Assembly: GCA_963784895.1 (NCBI GenBank)
Contig: CAWATM010000016.1
Coordinates: 211,703-275,702, forward strand
DNA length: 64,000 bases
Reading direction: 5' to 3'
Source: Gaiellasilicea sp963784895
GTDB lineage: Bacteria > Actinomycetota > Thermoleophilia > Gaiellales > Gaiellaceae
Positions 18,752 to 27,471 of the stretch are shown piece by piece. Under the pieces are notes generated by a model, which saw only the letters and a program-made list of their open reading frames with translations, did not search any database and was not told the origin of the DNA. The position numbers and the translations under genes are program-made. Each line of letters starts with the position of its first letter. Within the stretch, counting starts at the first letter, position 1.

Positions 18752-20011
18752 ATGATCGAGGTTGTCGGAGACTCTGCCCGCGGCGAAGAGCTCGCGTTCG
18801 TGCGCCTGGTCGTCGAGGGCGACCGGATCGTCGAGGCCGACGCGCCACGGATGGCGAAGCCCCTCGACGGGCTGACGCTGCTCGAGGCGGCCGCCGTCCC
18901 CGGAGAAATGCTCGCGGCGGACGCGCTCGCGAACGCGCTCGCCGAGGTCTTCCGCGCCGAGCCCGATCCCGATCGGGTCGCGGTCGCGCTGAGCGGCGGC
19001 GTCGACAGTGCGGTCGCGCTGCTCCGTGCCGGGCCGAAGGCGATCGGCGTCACGCTCCGCCTCTGGCTCGATCCGGCCGGCCCCGACTCCGAGCGTGCGT
19101 GCTGCTCACCGGAGGCAGTGATCGCCGCGCGCGAGACCTGCCACGCGCTGGGGCTCCCGCACGTGACCCTCGACCTGCGCGAGGAGTTCCGACGCGCAGT
19201 CGTCGACCCGTTCGTCGCGTCATACGCCCGTGGGGAGACGCCGAACCCGTGCGGCCGCTGCAACGGGGAGTTCCGCTTCGCCGAGCTGCTCGCCTTCGCC
19301 GACCGCGCCGGCGCGGCGAAGCTGTGGACGGGCCATTACGCGCGCATCGTCGAGCGCGACGGCCGCAGGCTGATCGCCCGCGCCGCCGACCCGGACAAGG
19401 ATCAGTCCTACATGCTGGCGCCCCTCGATCCGACGCTGCTGGACCGGATCGAGTTCCCGCTCGGCGAGCAGACGAAGACAGCCACACGCAGCGAGGCGGG
19501 CGCAGCCGGTCTCGAGGTCGCGGAGCGCCGCGAGAGCCAGGAGGCCTGCTTCCTCGCCGGTGACGACTACCGCTCGTTTCTCGAGCGCAGCGGGCTCGCG
19601 CCGACCGAGGGCGCGATCGTCGACGAGGGGGGCACCGAGCTCGGCCGGCACGACGGGGTCTGGCGCTACACACCGGGTCAGCGCCGCGGGATCGGCATCG
19701 CGGCCGCCGAGCCGCTCTACGCGCTGCGGACGGACGCGGCCACGAACACGCTCGTCGTCGGGCCGCGCGGCTCGCTCGCCTGCTCCACCGTCGAGGTGCG
19801 CGGCATCCTGCACGCACCGGTCGAGCGCGTCGAGGCGAAGGTGCGCTACCGGTCGCCCGCGCTGCCCGCCGAGGTCACCGCGACGGCGGACGGGTTCACG
19901 CTCGAGCTCGCGCGGCCGGCCTACGGCGTCGCTCCCGGCCAGATTGCCGTGCTCTACGACGACGACGCCGTCGTCGGTTGCGGCGTGGTGTCGGCGGCGT
20001 TGCGCGACTAG
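18752..20011 (+). CDS. mnmA: tRNA-specific 2-thiouridylase MnmA with NifU-like N-terminal domain
   Basis: 419 residues. The MnmA part starts at about residue 75: P-loop SGGVDSAVAL (about 80), catalytic Cys in NPCGRCNGEF (about 169), second Cys in ESQEACFL (about 265), and GQRRGIGIA. It thiolates U34 of Lys, Glu and Gln tRNAs. The extra N-terminal 70 residues look like the C-terminal half of NifU/IscU: the pattern VEGDRIVEAD then LTLLEAAAVPGEMLAADAL matches the NifU stretch around its last cysteine, but every cluster cysteine is absent. The ATG is fixed by the TAGGCT box. Confidence 0.92.
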   Translation: MIEVVGDSARGEELAFVRLVVEGDRIVEADAPRMAKPLDGLTLLEAAAVPGEMLAADALANALAEVFRAEPDPDRVAVALSGGVDSAVALLRAGPKAIGVTLRLWLDPAGPDSERACCSPEAVIAARETCHALGLPHVTLDLREEFRRAVVDPFVASYARGETPNPCGRCNGEFRFAELLAFADRAGAAKLWTGHYARIVERDGRRLIARAADPDKDQSYMLAPLDPTLLDRIEFPLGEQTKTATRSEAGAAGLEVAERRESQEACFLAGDDYRSFLERSGLAPTEGAIVDEGGTELGRHDGVWRYTPGQRRGIGIAAAEPLYALRTDAATNTLVVGPRGSLACSTVEVRGILHAPVERVEAKVRYRSPALPAEVTATADGFTLELARPAYGVAPGQIAVLYDDDAVVGCGVVSAALRD

Positions 20012-20014
20012 GAT
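20009..20014 (+). promoter_or_regulatory. -10 box TAGGAT made from the mnmA stop codon
   Basis: The TAG stop of mnmA is the first half of TAGGAT. A 6-nt spacer leads to the GTG start at 20021. Confidence 0.5.
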
Positions 20015-20020
20015 GCCCCC

Positions 20021-20488
20021 GTGCAGCTTCTAGCCGCCAGCGCGGGCGACATCGCCAACTACGCCCTCGCCGTCTTCCTCCTCGCCGTCGGCCTCGCCCT
20101 CGCGTACATGTTCGTGCGCCTGGGCGGAACCTTCGCCCGGCTTTCTTCGTTGATCAGTGGAACGGAAAGCGAATTGCTGCCCGTGATCCACAAGGTCGGC
20201 GAGAGCGTCGACAAGGTGAATGGGCAGCTGGACAAGGCGGATCGGGTGACGGACAGCGCAGTTGACATGGCGGACAGCGCGGACACGGCCGTACGTGCCG
20301 TGAGCATGGCGATCACGCGTCCCGTGCAGAAGATCTCCGGCCTCGCCGCCGGGCTCTCGCACGGCGCCGCCACGCTGAAGGCCCGCAAGGACTTCGGCGA
20401 GGCCGTCAGAAGCGCGAAGGAAGCAGCCGCACGGCGGGAGCGCGACCTCGAAGAGGAACTTCGCGCTGCCGATCGCGGCACGGCTTGA
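20021..20488 (+). CDS. DUF948-type membrane-anchored protein
   Basis: 155 residues. One N-terminal membrane helix (about 10-35) is followed by an amphipathic region (about 45-105) with the KVGESVDKVNGQLDKADRV repeats typical of DUF948 proteins, and a charged C-terminal coil. DUF948 proteins are general-stress-associated in Firmicutes. Here it is coupled (TGATG) to an RsbW-like gene and a SigB-type sigma gene, which fits a stress unit. Confidence 0.65.
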   Translation: MQLLAASAGDIANYALAVFLLAVGLALAYMFVRLGGTFARLSSLISGTESELLPVIHKVGESVDKVNGQLDKADRVTDSAVDMADSADTAVRAVSMAITRPVQKISGLAAGLSHGAATLKARKDFGEAVRSAKEAAARRERDLEEELRAADRGTA

Positions 20489-20871
20489 TGGACGAGTTCA
20501 CGATCAGCATCCCACGGGAGGACGGCTTCTCGACGGTGGCCGGGCTCGTCGTCGGAGGAATCGCGGCGCGGCACGACGTCACGCTCGACGTCCTCGACGA
20601 CGTTCAACTCGCACTCGTGTCGCTCCTCGATCGCGACGCCGACGGAGCCGAGGTCACGCTCGTCCTCCGGATCGCCGATCACACGATCGACATGTCCGTC
20701 GGCCCCGTCGACGACGGCACAGTCGCAGCCCTCGGGGAAGACGACGACCGGAAGCTCGGGCTCCGCCGGCTGCTCGACGCCACCGTCGACGACGTCTCGC
20801 TGAGCGAGCGCGACGGCGAGACCTGGGTCGAGCTGCGAAAGGGCTATCTCCTCGACGGAGCGGATCGATGA
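20488..20871 (+). CDS. RsbW/SpoIIAB-like anti-sigma protein lacking the ATP site
   Basis: 127 residues. The N-terminal AGLVVGGIAARHDVTLDVLDD aligns with the first helix region of RsbW/SpoIIAB, and the end (VDDVSLSERDGETWVELRK) with their last strands. The ATP-binding features are gone: the N-box (normally Glu-Ala-x-x-Asn) reads VSLLDRDADG, the Asp of the G1 box is lost and the G2 loop reads RKLGL. It should therefore bind the sigma factor encoded next (ATGA overlap) without kinase activity. Anti-sigma role is inferred. Confidence 0.65.
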   Translation: MDEFTISIPREDGFSTVAGLVVGGIAARHDVTLDVLDDVQLALVSLLDRDADGAEVTLVLRIADHTIDMSVGPVDDGTVAALGEDDDRKLGLRRLLDATVDDVSLSERDGETWVELRKGYLLDGADR

Positions 20872-21938
20872 CGCGCCTCTCCGACAAGGCGCTCCTCCGC
20901 CGGTACCACGAGCAAGGAGACCTCGCCGCGCGCGAGCAGCTGATCGAGCAGTACCTCTCGCTCGTCCGCTCGCTGGCCCGCCGTTACGCCTACCGCGGCG
21001 AGCAACTCGACGACCTCGTCCAGATCGGCTGCATCGGCCTGATCAAGGCGATCGACCGCTTCGACATCGACCGCGGCGTCGAGCTGACCACCTACGCGAC
21101 GCCGAACATCATCGGTGAGATCAAACGACACTTCCGCGACAAGGGCTGGGCCGTGCGCGTGCCCCGAGGCCTCCAGGAGCTGAACGTCCAGCTCTCGAAG
21201 ATCGTCGAAGACCAGACGGTCCAGCTCGGCCGCTCGCCGACGATCCCGGAGCTCGCGAAGGCTGCCGGCGTCGAGGAGGAACTCGTGCTCGAGGCGCTCG
21301 AGTCCGGCCGCGCGTACACGTCGCTCTCGCTCTCGACGGGCGGTTCCGACGAGGACGGCGAGCTCGACCCGCTCGAGTCGCTCGGCACCGAGGAGCACCA
21401 GTACTCGGTCTCGGAGGACCGCGCCGTGCTCGCACCCGGGTTCCGGGTCCTCGACGAGCGTGAGCGCCGGATCCTCCACCTCCGCTTCTTCGACGGGCTG
21501 ACGCAGAGCCAGATCGCCCAGCACGTCGGGATCTCGCAGATGCACGTCTCCCGCCTGATCCGCCGCGCACTCGAGAAGATCCGCGACGAGATCGCCACGG
21601 ACGAGCAGCTCGAGACGGCAGCGCCCAAGCGTCGCTGCCGGCTAGCGCACGCGACGGTCAGACCGGTTCTCGCCACCGTCCCTTCTGGCCATGCCTGCGG
21701 CCAGGACCCTACACGTCGCCGCGGGGACGTGTCGGCGGCCAGGACCTCCACACGTTCCCCGGCTTTCGCGGCGCTGCGGCGTGCCAGGACAGCCGGGTTG
21801 CCCGCCCCTACAATCCCAGCGTGCATACGTCAGCGGAGCTGCGCGAGGGCTTCCTCGCCTTCATGGAGGAGAAGGGCCATACGCGGCTGCCGTCCTGGCC
21901 GCTCGTCCCGCGCGCGGATGACCACTCGACGCTGCTGA
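20868..21938 (+). CDS. SigB/SigF-type RNA polymerase sigma factor with aberrant C-terminal tail
   Basis: The first 250 residues are a complete group 3 sigma factor: region 2 (LVRSLARRYAYRGEQLDDLV with IGLIKAIDRFD), region 3, and region 4 (LDERERRILHLRFFDGLTQS, with the helix-turn-helix up to MHVSRLIRRALEKIR). Homologues normally end about here (near 21620). The frame instead runs on for about 105 Arg/Pro/Ala-rich residues and overlaps alaS by 118 bp. A TAG lies one frame over at 21643-21645, so a small frameshift may have removed the real stop. Confidence 0.8.
   Translation: MTRLSDKALLRRYHEQGDLAAREQLIEQYLSLVRSLARRYAYRGEQLDDLVQIGCIGLIKAIDRFDIDRGVELTTYATPNIIGEIKRHFRDKGWAVRVPRGLQELNVQLSKIVEDQTVQLGRSPTIPELAKAAGVEEELVLEALESGRAYTSLSLSTGGSDEDGELDPLESLGTEEHQYSVSEDRAVLAPGFRVLDERERRILHLRFFDGLTQSQIAQHVGISQMHVSRLIRRALEKIRDEIATDEQLETAAPKRRCRLAHATVRPVLATVPSGHACGQDPTRRRGDVSAARTSTRSPAFAALRRARTAGLPAPTIPACIRQRSCARASSPSWRRRAIRGCRPGRSSRARMTTRRC
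21697..21755 (+). promoter_or_regulatory. repeated segment with competing hairpins upstream of alaS
   Basis: GCGGCCAGGACC-CTACACGT (21697-21716) is repeated as GCGGCCAGGACC-TCCACACGT (21735-21755). ACACGTC (21711-21717) can pair with GACGTGT (21726-21732), and ACGTGT (21727-21732) can instead pair with ACACGT (21750-21755), so two hairpins are mutually exclusive. Function unknown. Confidence 0.35.
21809..21814 (+). promoter_or_regulatory. -10 box TACAAT, leaderless promoter of alaS
   Basis: TACAAT, 6-nt spacer, GTG start of alaS at 21821. It lies inside the C-terminal extension of the sigma-factor frame, which supports that extension being non-coding. Confidence 0.6.
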
Positions 21939-24340
21939 CGACGGCCGGGATGCAACCGCAGATGCCGTTCTTCCTCGGTCGCGAGGAGCCGCCGGCGCTG
22001 CTGACGGCGACCTCGCAGAAGTGCTTCCGCACGCCCGACATCGACGAGGTCGGCACCGACGGCCACCACCTCACCTTCTTCGAGATGCTCGGCAACTTCT
22101 CGTTCGGGCAGTACTTCAAGCCGGGCGCGGTCGAGCTCGCACGGGAGTTCATCCAGGAGCGGCTGCAGCTCGATTGGGACCGGATCTGGGTCACCGTCCA
22201 TGCCGGCGACCCCGTGTTCGAGCTCGGGCCGGACGAGGTCGCGATCCGCGAGTGGGAAGCGGTCGGGATGCCCGCCGAGCGGATCGTCGCGCTGCCGAGC
22301 TCAGAGAACTTCTGGTCGGTCGGCGGCCCCGGGCCGTGTGGGCCCGACTCGGAGATCTATTGGGACTGGGGCGCCGAGCACGGCTGCGGCGAGCCAACCT
22401 GTGCGCCCGCGTGTCCGCGCTGCGATCGCTTCCTCGAGTTCTGGAACCTCGTCTTCATGGAGTACGAGCAGCATCCGGACGGGACGCTGACGCCGCTGCC
22501 GAAGCAGAACATCGACACCGGGATGGGGCTCGAGCGCCTCTCGGCGATCGTCCAGGACGTCCCGAACCGCTCCGTCTACGAGACCGACGGCTACCAGGCG
22601 ATCATGGCCTGGGTCGCGGCCGAGAGCGGCGTCGCCTTCGGCGACTCCGACGCCGCGACGAAGGCGCACCGGGTCCTCGCCGACCACGGTCGTGGGATGA
22701 CGTTCCTCGTCGGCGACGGTGTCACGCCCTCGAACGAGGGCCGCGGCTACGTGCTGCGCCGGATCATCCGTCGCGCCGTCCAGCAGGCGCGCACGATCGG
22801 CCTTCGCGAGCTCTGGGGCATCAGCGAGGTCGTCGTCGAGCAGATGGGCCAGTGGTTCCCGGAGCTGCCGGAGAACCGCGAGCGGATCCGCGACGTCCTT
22901 CGCGCCGAGGAGGAGCGCTTCAACGAGACGCTTGCGCGCGGGATGAAGCTGTTCGAGGACGTCGCCGCCGGCGGCGCCATTTCCGGCAAGGACGCCTTCG
23001 ACCTCACCGCGACCTACGGCTTCCCCTTCGAGCTGACCGCGGAGCTCGCACTCGAGCGCGGGATCGCGGTCGACGAGGACGGCTACCGCGAACGGATGGC
23101 CGAGCACCGTGAGGTGTCGCGCGGCCAGCTGGCCCGGGTCACGGCCTCGCTCGGCGGCCCCGCGACGGACTTCGTCGGCTTCGAGCAGACCGAGTTGCTG
23201 ACCGCGATCGTCGCGCTCAACGAGCTCGGCGACGGCACCTTCGAGGCGAAGCTCGAGCGCTCGCCCTTCTACCCGGCAGGCGGCGGCCAGGTGACGGACG
23301 CCGGCTGGATCGAGCACGACGACACGGGCGCGCGCGCGGAGTTGCGCGACGCCGTCCGGCTCGGCGACGACCAGACGCTCGTCTTCGAGGGGGAGGGCTT
23401 CGCGGTCGGAGACCGCGTCAAGGCCGTCGTCCCCTGGGCCGTTCGCTTTCCGACGATGGCGAACCACACGGCGACCCACCTCCTGCACGAGGCGCTCCGG
23501 CGTGTGCTCGGGGAGCACGTCCAGCAGGCGGGTTCGGCCGTCCGTCCGGACAAGCTCCGCTTCGACTTCACGCACCCGCAGACGCTGAGCGCCGAGGAGC
23601 GCGAGCGGGTCGAGCGGCTCGTCAACGAGCAGGTCTTCGCCGGCCGCCCCGTCCGGACGTTCGAGACCCCGATCGCCGAGGCGCGGCGGCTGGGGGCGCA
23701 GATGCTGTTCGGGGAGAAGTACGGCGAGATCGTCCGCGTGGTCGAGATCGACGGCTTCTCACGCGAGCTCTGCGGCGGCACCCACGTCCGCTCGACCGCC
23801 GAGATCGGGCCGTTCGTGATCCTCTCCGAGGGGTCGGTCGGCTCGGGCGCGCGGCGGATCGAGGCCGTCACCTCCGGCGAGGCGTACGCGCTTCTCCACG
23901 CGCGCGCGCAGGAGGGCGACGAGCTGCGCGGCGAGCTGGCGCAGGCTCGCAAGGAGGCGAGGAAGGGCGCCGGAGACGGCACCGCCGCCGATTTCACCGT
24001 CACCCGCGAGACCGCGGCCGGCGACGTCACCGTGCTCGTCGTCGACGTCAAGAGCGGCGACCCGCTGGACGTCTCCGACAAGCTGAAGGCTCGTCACGCG
24101 CCGGCGGCTGTGATCGTCGGGCTGCGCGACAACGGTGCCGCACAGCTTTTGATCAACCTCGACAAGTCGCTCGAGGGCCGCGGCGTCGACGCCGGCGCCG
24201 TGATTCGAGCGGCAGCCGCGTTGATCGGAGGCAAGGGCGGCGGCAGGGCGACGATGGCACGCGCAGGCGGCAAGGACGCCGCGGGGCTCGACAGCGCAGT
24301 CGCGCTCGCCGAGCAGACGATCCTCGAGGCGCTCGCCTGA
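21821..24340 (+). CDS. alaS: alanine-tRNA ligase
   Basis: 839 residues, slightly shorter than many AlaRS. The class II core holds FFEMLGNFSFGQYFK and NIDTGMGLERL. The editing domain has its zinc motif HTATHLLHEAL (about residue 548) and CGGTHV (about 650), and a C-Ala region (about 700-839) contains the glycine-rich GGKGGGRATMARAGG. It charges tRNA-Ala and clears mischarged Ser and Gly. The ruvX start follows 2 nt after the stop. Confidence 0.96.
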   Translation: MHTSAELREGFLAFMEEKGHTRLPSWPLVPRADDHSTLLTTAGMQPQMPFFLGREEPPALLTATSQKCFRTPDIDEVGTDGHHLTFFEMLGNFSFGQYFKPGAVELAREFIQERLQLDWDRIWVTVHAGDPVFELGPDEVAIREWEAVGMPAERIVALPSSENFWSVGGPGPCGPDSEIYWDWGAEHGCGEPTCAPACPRCDRFLEFWNLVFMEYEQHPDGTLTPLPKQNIDTGMGLERLSAIVQDVPNRSVYETDGYQAIMAWVAAESGVAFGDSDAATKAHRVLADHGRGMTFLVGDGVTPSNEGRGYVLRRIIRRAVQQARTIGLRELWGISEVVVEQMGQWFPELPENRERIRDVLRAEEERFNETLARGMKLFEDVAAGGAISGKDAFDLTATYGFPFELTAELALERGIAVDEDGYRERMAEHREVSRGQLARVTASLGGPATDFVGFEQTELLTAIVALNELGDGTFEAKLERSPFYPAGGGQVTDAGWIEHDDTGARAELRDAVRLGDDQTLVFEGEGFAVGDRVKAVVPWAVRFPTMANHTATHLLHEALRRVLGEHVQQAGSAVRPDKLRFDFTHPQTLSAEERERVERLVNEQVFAGRPVRTFETPIAEARRLGAQMLFGEKYGEIVRVVEIDGFSRELCGGTHVRSTAEIGPFVILSEGSVGSGARRIEAVTSGEAYALLHARAQEGDELRGELAQARKEARKGAGDGTAADFTVTRETAAGDVTVLVVDVKSGDPLDVSDKLKARHAPAAVIVGLRDNGAAQLLINLDKSLEGRGVDAGAVIRAAAALIGGKGGGRATMARAGGKDAAGLDSAVALAEQTILEALA

Positions 24341-24342
24341 AG

Positions 24343-24732
24343 GTGATCGCCCTGGATTACGGCTCGGCGCGCACCGGCGTGGCTGTCTCCGACGCGACCG
24401 GGACGCTGGCGCGCCCAGTGGGCGTCGTCGAGCGAGCGGCATCGCCGGCGGGGTTGCGTCAGCTGGCCGAGCTCGTCGCGGCCGAGGGCGCCGAGCGCGT
24501 GGTCGTCGGGCTGCCGCTGACACTGCGCGGAGCGGCGGGGGCGCAGGCGCAGGAGACGGCGGCGTTCGTCGCGTCGCTCGAGGCGCTGCTCGACGTCCCG
24601 GTCGAGTCGTTCGACGAGCGCTTCACGACCACACTCGCCGCGTCGGGGCCATCCTCGAAGGCCCCCGAAGATGCGCGCGCGGCTGCGCACCTGCTCGAGA
24701 GCTGGCTGGCATGGACGAGCCGAGGGGCGTAA
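24343..24732 (+). CDS. ruvX: Holliday junction resolvase-like RuvX (YqgF)
   Basis: 129 residues. RNase H-fold start IALDYGSARTGVAVSD with the first catalytic Asp, VVVGLPLTLRG in the middle and ESFDERFTTTLA near the C-terminus. It takes part in 16S pre-rRNA 5' maturation and possibly junction resolution. alaS-ruvX-mltG is a conserved order. GTG start. Confidence 0.9.
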   Translation: MIALDYGSARTGVAVSDATGTLARPVGVVERAASPAGLRQLAELVAAEGAERVVVGLPLTLRGAAGAQAQETAAFVASLEALLDVPVESFDERFTTTLAASGPSSKAPEDARAAAHLLESWLAWTSRGA

Positions 24733-25640
24733 TGCCGCCCAGGCCGGGCCGGCCGGAGCGCCGCCCGCCGAAGGGGCAGATTGCGCGCCGGCGCGCGCTC
24801 GCGGCGCTGCTCCTGTTCGGCTTCATCGGGCTGGCGCTCTGGCTTGGCGTCAGCGCCTTCGGCGACAGCGACACCGAGGAGCCGCCTCCCGCGACGACGG
24901 TCGCGGCGCCGAAGCCGACGATCCTCCGGATCGTCTTTCCCGAGGGCTTCACCCGCAAGGAGATGGTGAAGCGCGTCGCCGAGGTGCGCCAGATCGCGAA
25001 GACCAAGCGCAAGGTGACCCCGAAGCTGTCCGGGAACGCGTACGCGGCAGCGTCGAAGGCGGCGCAGGTGCCCGTCGGCTTCCGCAAGGACGCAAAGGGG
25101 AGCGAGGGCTTCCTCTTCCCGGCGACGTACGAGTTCACGCCGCGGACGACGAGCGCGCAACTCGTGGACGATCAGCTCGAGCACTTCGAGACGAACTGGG
25201 CCAAGGTCGACCTCGCCGCGGCGAAGAAGAAGAACCTGACGCCGTACGACGTCCTGATCATCGCCTCGATGGTCGAAAAGGAGACGATCGCGCCGGACGA
25301 GCGGCCGAAGGTCGCCGCGGTGATCTACAACCGGCTGAAGGCGGGGATGCCGCTCGGGATCGACGCGACGATCAGGTACGGGCTCGACGTGCCCGGCACG
25401 GAGGCGCTCCGCGTCTCGCAGCTCGAGAGCGACAACCCCTACAACACGCGCAACCGCACCGGCTTGCCGCCGACGCCGATCGCGAACCCGGGCCTCGCCT
25501 CGATGCAGGCCGCCGCGCATCCGGCGAACGTGAACTACCTCTTCTTCGTGCGCAAGCCGGACAAGGTGCACCACTTCTTCACCGCGAGCGAGTCGGAGTT
25601 CTACGCAAAGGCCTGCGAGTACGGCTTCGGCTGCGGCTGA
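24732..25640 (+). CDS. mltG: endolytic murein transglycosylase MltG
   Basis: 302 residues. An N-terminal membrane helix (about 22-43), a LysM-like region, then the YceG core with IIASMVEKET (catalytic Glu), RPKVAAVIYNRL, MPLGIDATIRYG and the terminal YNTRNRTGLPPTPIANPG. It cuts nascent glycan strands next to the synthase. The ATG at 24732 overlaps the ruvX stop (TAATG); an in-frame ATG at 24711 would add seven residues. Confidence 0.93.
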   Translation: MPPRPGRPERRPPKGQIARRRALAALLLFGFIGLALWLGVSAFGDSDTEEPPPATTVAAPKPTILRIVFPEGFTRKEMVKRVAEVRQIAKTKRKVTPKLSGNAYAAASKAAQVPVGFRKDAKGSEGFLFPATYEFTPRTTSAQLVDDQLEHFETNWAKVDLAAAKKKNLTPYDVLIIASMVEKETIAPDERPKVAAVIYNRLKAGMPLGIDATIRYGLDVPGTEALRVSQLESDNPYNTRNRTGLPPTPIANPGLASMQAAAHPANVNYLFFVRKPDKVHHFFTASESEFYAKACEYGFGCG

Positions 25641-25678
25641 CGCCCGGCCGGGAACGCGTCAGGGCCGAAAATGACCAC

Positions 25679-26395
25679 ATGATCTCCGGTACCACGAGGC
25701 TGGTGGGGCTGCTGCGCGACCCGAAGGTGGAGTCGCTCTCGCCCCGGATGCAGAACGCCGCTTTCGCGGCCCGCGCGCTCGACTACGCCTACGTGCCGCT
25801 GGGCGTGGCGCAGGAACGCCTCGAGACGGCCGTGCGGGGCCTGGTCGCGCTCGGTTTCGTCGGCGCGAACGTGACGACGCCGCACAAGCTGGCGGTCGTC
25901 GCTCTGTGCGACGAGGTCGAGGGCGGCGTCGAGTCGGTGAACACGCTCGTGATTCGCGACGGGCATGTGCGCGGATCGAGCACGGACGCGGCGGCGCTCG
26001 GCGACCGGCGGCCTGTGAGTGCCGCGATCGTGGGGGCCGGGGGAGCCGCGGCGGCGTGGATCGCGGAGCTGGAGTCGCGCGGCGCGCAGATCGACGTCTT
26101 CTCCCGGCAGGGGGAGTGGCCGCCCCGTACCGAAACGGCCGAGCTCGTCGTCCAAGCGACCCCGGTCAAGGACGAGCTCCTCTTCGAGCCACGCGAAGCC
26201 CAGGTGGTGATCGACCTCGCCTACCGCGCCGACGGCGGCGAGACGGCACACGCCGCGGCAGCTCGCGCCGCCGGCGCCGAACTCGTCGACGGCCTTGACG
26301 TCCTCGTCGCGCAGGGCGCAGCGTCGTTCGAGCTCTGGACCGGGTTGCCCGCGCCGGTGGAGGTCATGCGCGCCGCAGTACGCTCTGCCGCGTGA
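25679..26395 (+). CDS. aroE: shikimate dehydrogenase
   Basis: 238 residues, short for AroE. The substrate site has LSPRMQNAAF and GANVTTPHK with the catalytic Lys, the catalytic Asp lies in GSSTDAAAL, and the NADP site is AIVGAGGAAAAW. The C-terminus keeps DGLDVLVAQGAASFELWTG. It reduces 3-dehydroshikimate. It is the first of the aroE-aroC-aroKB-aroQ run and its stop overlaps aroC. Confidence 0.88.
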   Translation: MISGTTRLVGLLRDPKVESLSPRMQNAAFAARALDYAYVPLGVAQERLETAVRGLVALGFVGANVTTPHKLAVVALCDEVEGGVESVNTLVIRDGHVRGSSTDAAALGDRRPVSAAIVGAGGAAAAWIAELESRGAQIDVFSRQGEWPPRTETAELVVQATPVKDELLFEPREAQVVIDLAYRADGGETAHAAAARAAGAELVDGLDVLVAQGAASFELWTGLPAPVEVMRAAVRSAA

Positions 26396-27471
26396 GCCTG
26401 GGACTGACCACCGCCGGCGAGTCGCACGGGCCCGCACTCGTCGCGATCCTCACCGGGTTGCCCGCAGGGCTCACGCTCGACCGCGCCGCGATCGACGCCG
26501 ACCTCCGCCGGCGCCAGCAGGGCTACGGCCGCAGCCCGCGCCAGCAGCTGGAGCAGGACCAGGTGGAGGTGCTCGCGGGGCTCCGGCATGGACGCACGCT
26601 GGGAACGCCGCTTGCGCTCGTCGTCCGCAACCGCGATCACAGGAACTGGGAGTGGGGGATGAATCCCTGGCCGCCTGAAGGAGAGCCGTCCGGTAAGGGG
26701 ACGAAGCCGGTGACGCTGCCGCGGCCAGGCCACGCCGACCTCGCCGGCGTTCTCAAGTACGGCCACGACGACGTCCGCGATGCGCTCGAGCGGGCGAGCG
26801 CGCGTCAAACGGCGGTCGCTGTCGCGGCCGGGTCGGTGGCGAAGACGCTGCTCCGAGAGCTCGAGATCGAGGTCTCGGGCTCGGTGCTGGAGATCGGCGG
26901 CGAGCGGGAGGGTTGGGAGGCGGCGATCGACGCGGCACGCGCCGACCGCGACACGCTCGGCGGGCTCGTCGAGGTCCGCGCAAACGGTGTCTTCCCCGGT
27001 CTCGGCTCGTATGCATCCCGCGAGGATCGGCTCGACGCGCGCCTCGCCGCCGCGCTGATGGGGATCCAAGCGGTGAAGGGCGTCGAGGTCGGCGACGGCT
27101 TCGCACTCGCGCGCGAGCGTGGCTCTGCGGCTCACGACGAGATCGAGACCGGCTTGACCCGGCGCTCGAACCGCGCCGGTGGGATCGAGGCCGGGATTTC
27201 GAACGGTGAGGAGCTCGTCGTTCGCGCGGCGATGAAGCCGCTGCCGACGCTGATGCGGCCGCTCGACTCCGTCGACCTCGCGACCGGCGAGCCGGCCCAG
27301 GCACTCGTCGAGCGCAGCGACGTCGCCGCCGTCGAGGCACTCGCTGTCGTCGCCGAGGCGGCGGTCGCGTGGGAGCTCGCCCGCGCGGTCAGGGAAAAAC
27401 TCGGCGGCGACGCGCTCACCGACATGCTTGCCGCGCACCGCGCCTACCTGGAGCGCATACGCACGCGCTAG
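26392..27471 (+). CDS. aroC: chorismate synthase
   Basis: 359 residues. Signatures include GESHGPAL, RRRQQGYGRSPR, GRTLGTPLAL, RPGHADL and RASARQTAVAVAAGS, with the C-terminal MKPLPTL. It makes chorismate from EPSP with reduced FMN. The GTG start overlaps the aroE stop. Confidence 0.95.
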   Translation: MSLGLTTAGESHGPALVAILTGLPAGLTLDRAAIDADLRRRQQGYGRSPRQQLEQDQVEVLAGLRHGRTLGTPLALVVRNRDHRNWEWGMNPWPPEGEPSGKGTKPVTLPRPGHADLAGVLKYGHDDVRDALERASARQTAVAVAAGSVAKTLLRELEIEVSGSVLEIGGEREGWEAAIDAARADRDTLGGLVEVRANGVFPGLGSYASREDRLDARLAAALMGIQAVKGVEVGDGFALARERGSAAHDEIETGLTRRSNRAGGIEAGISNGEELVVRAAMKPLPTLMRPLDSVDLATGEPAQALVERSDVAAVEALAVVAEAAVAWELARAVREKLGGDALTDMLAAHRAYLERIRTR

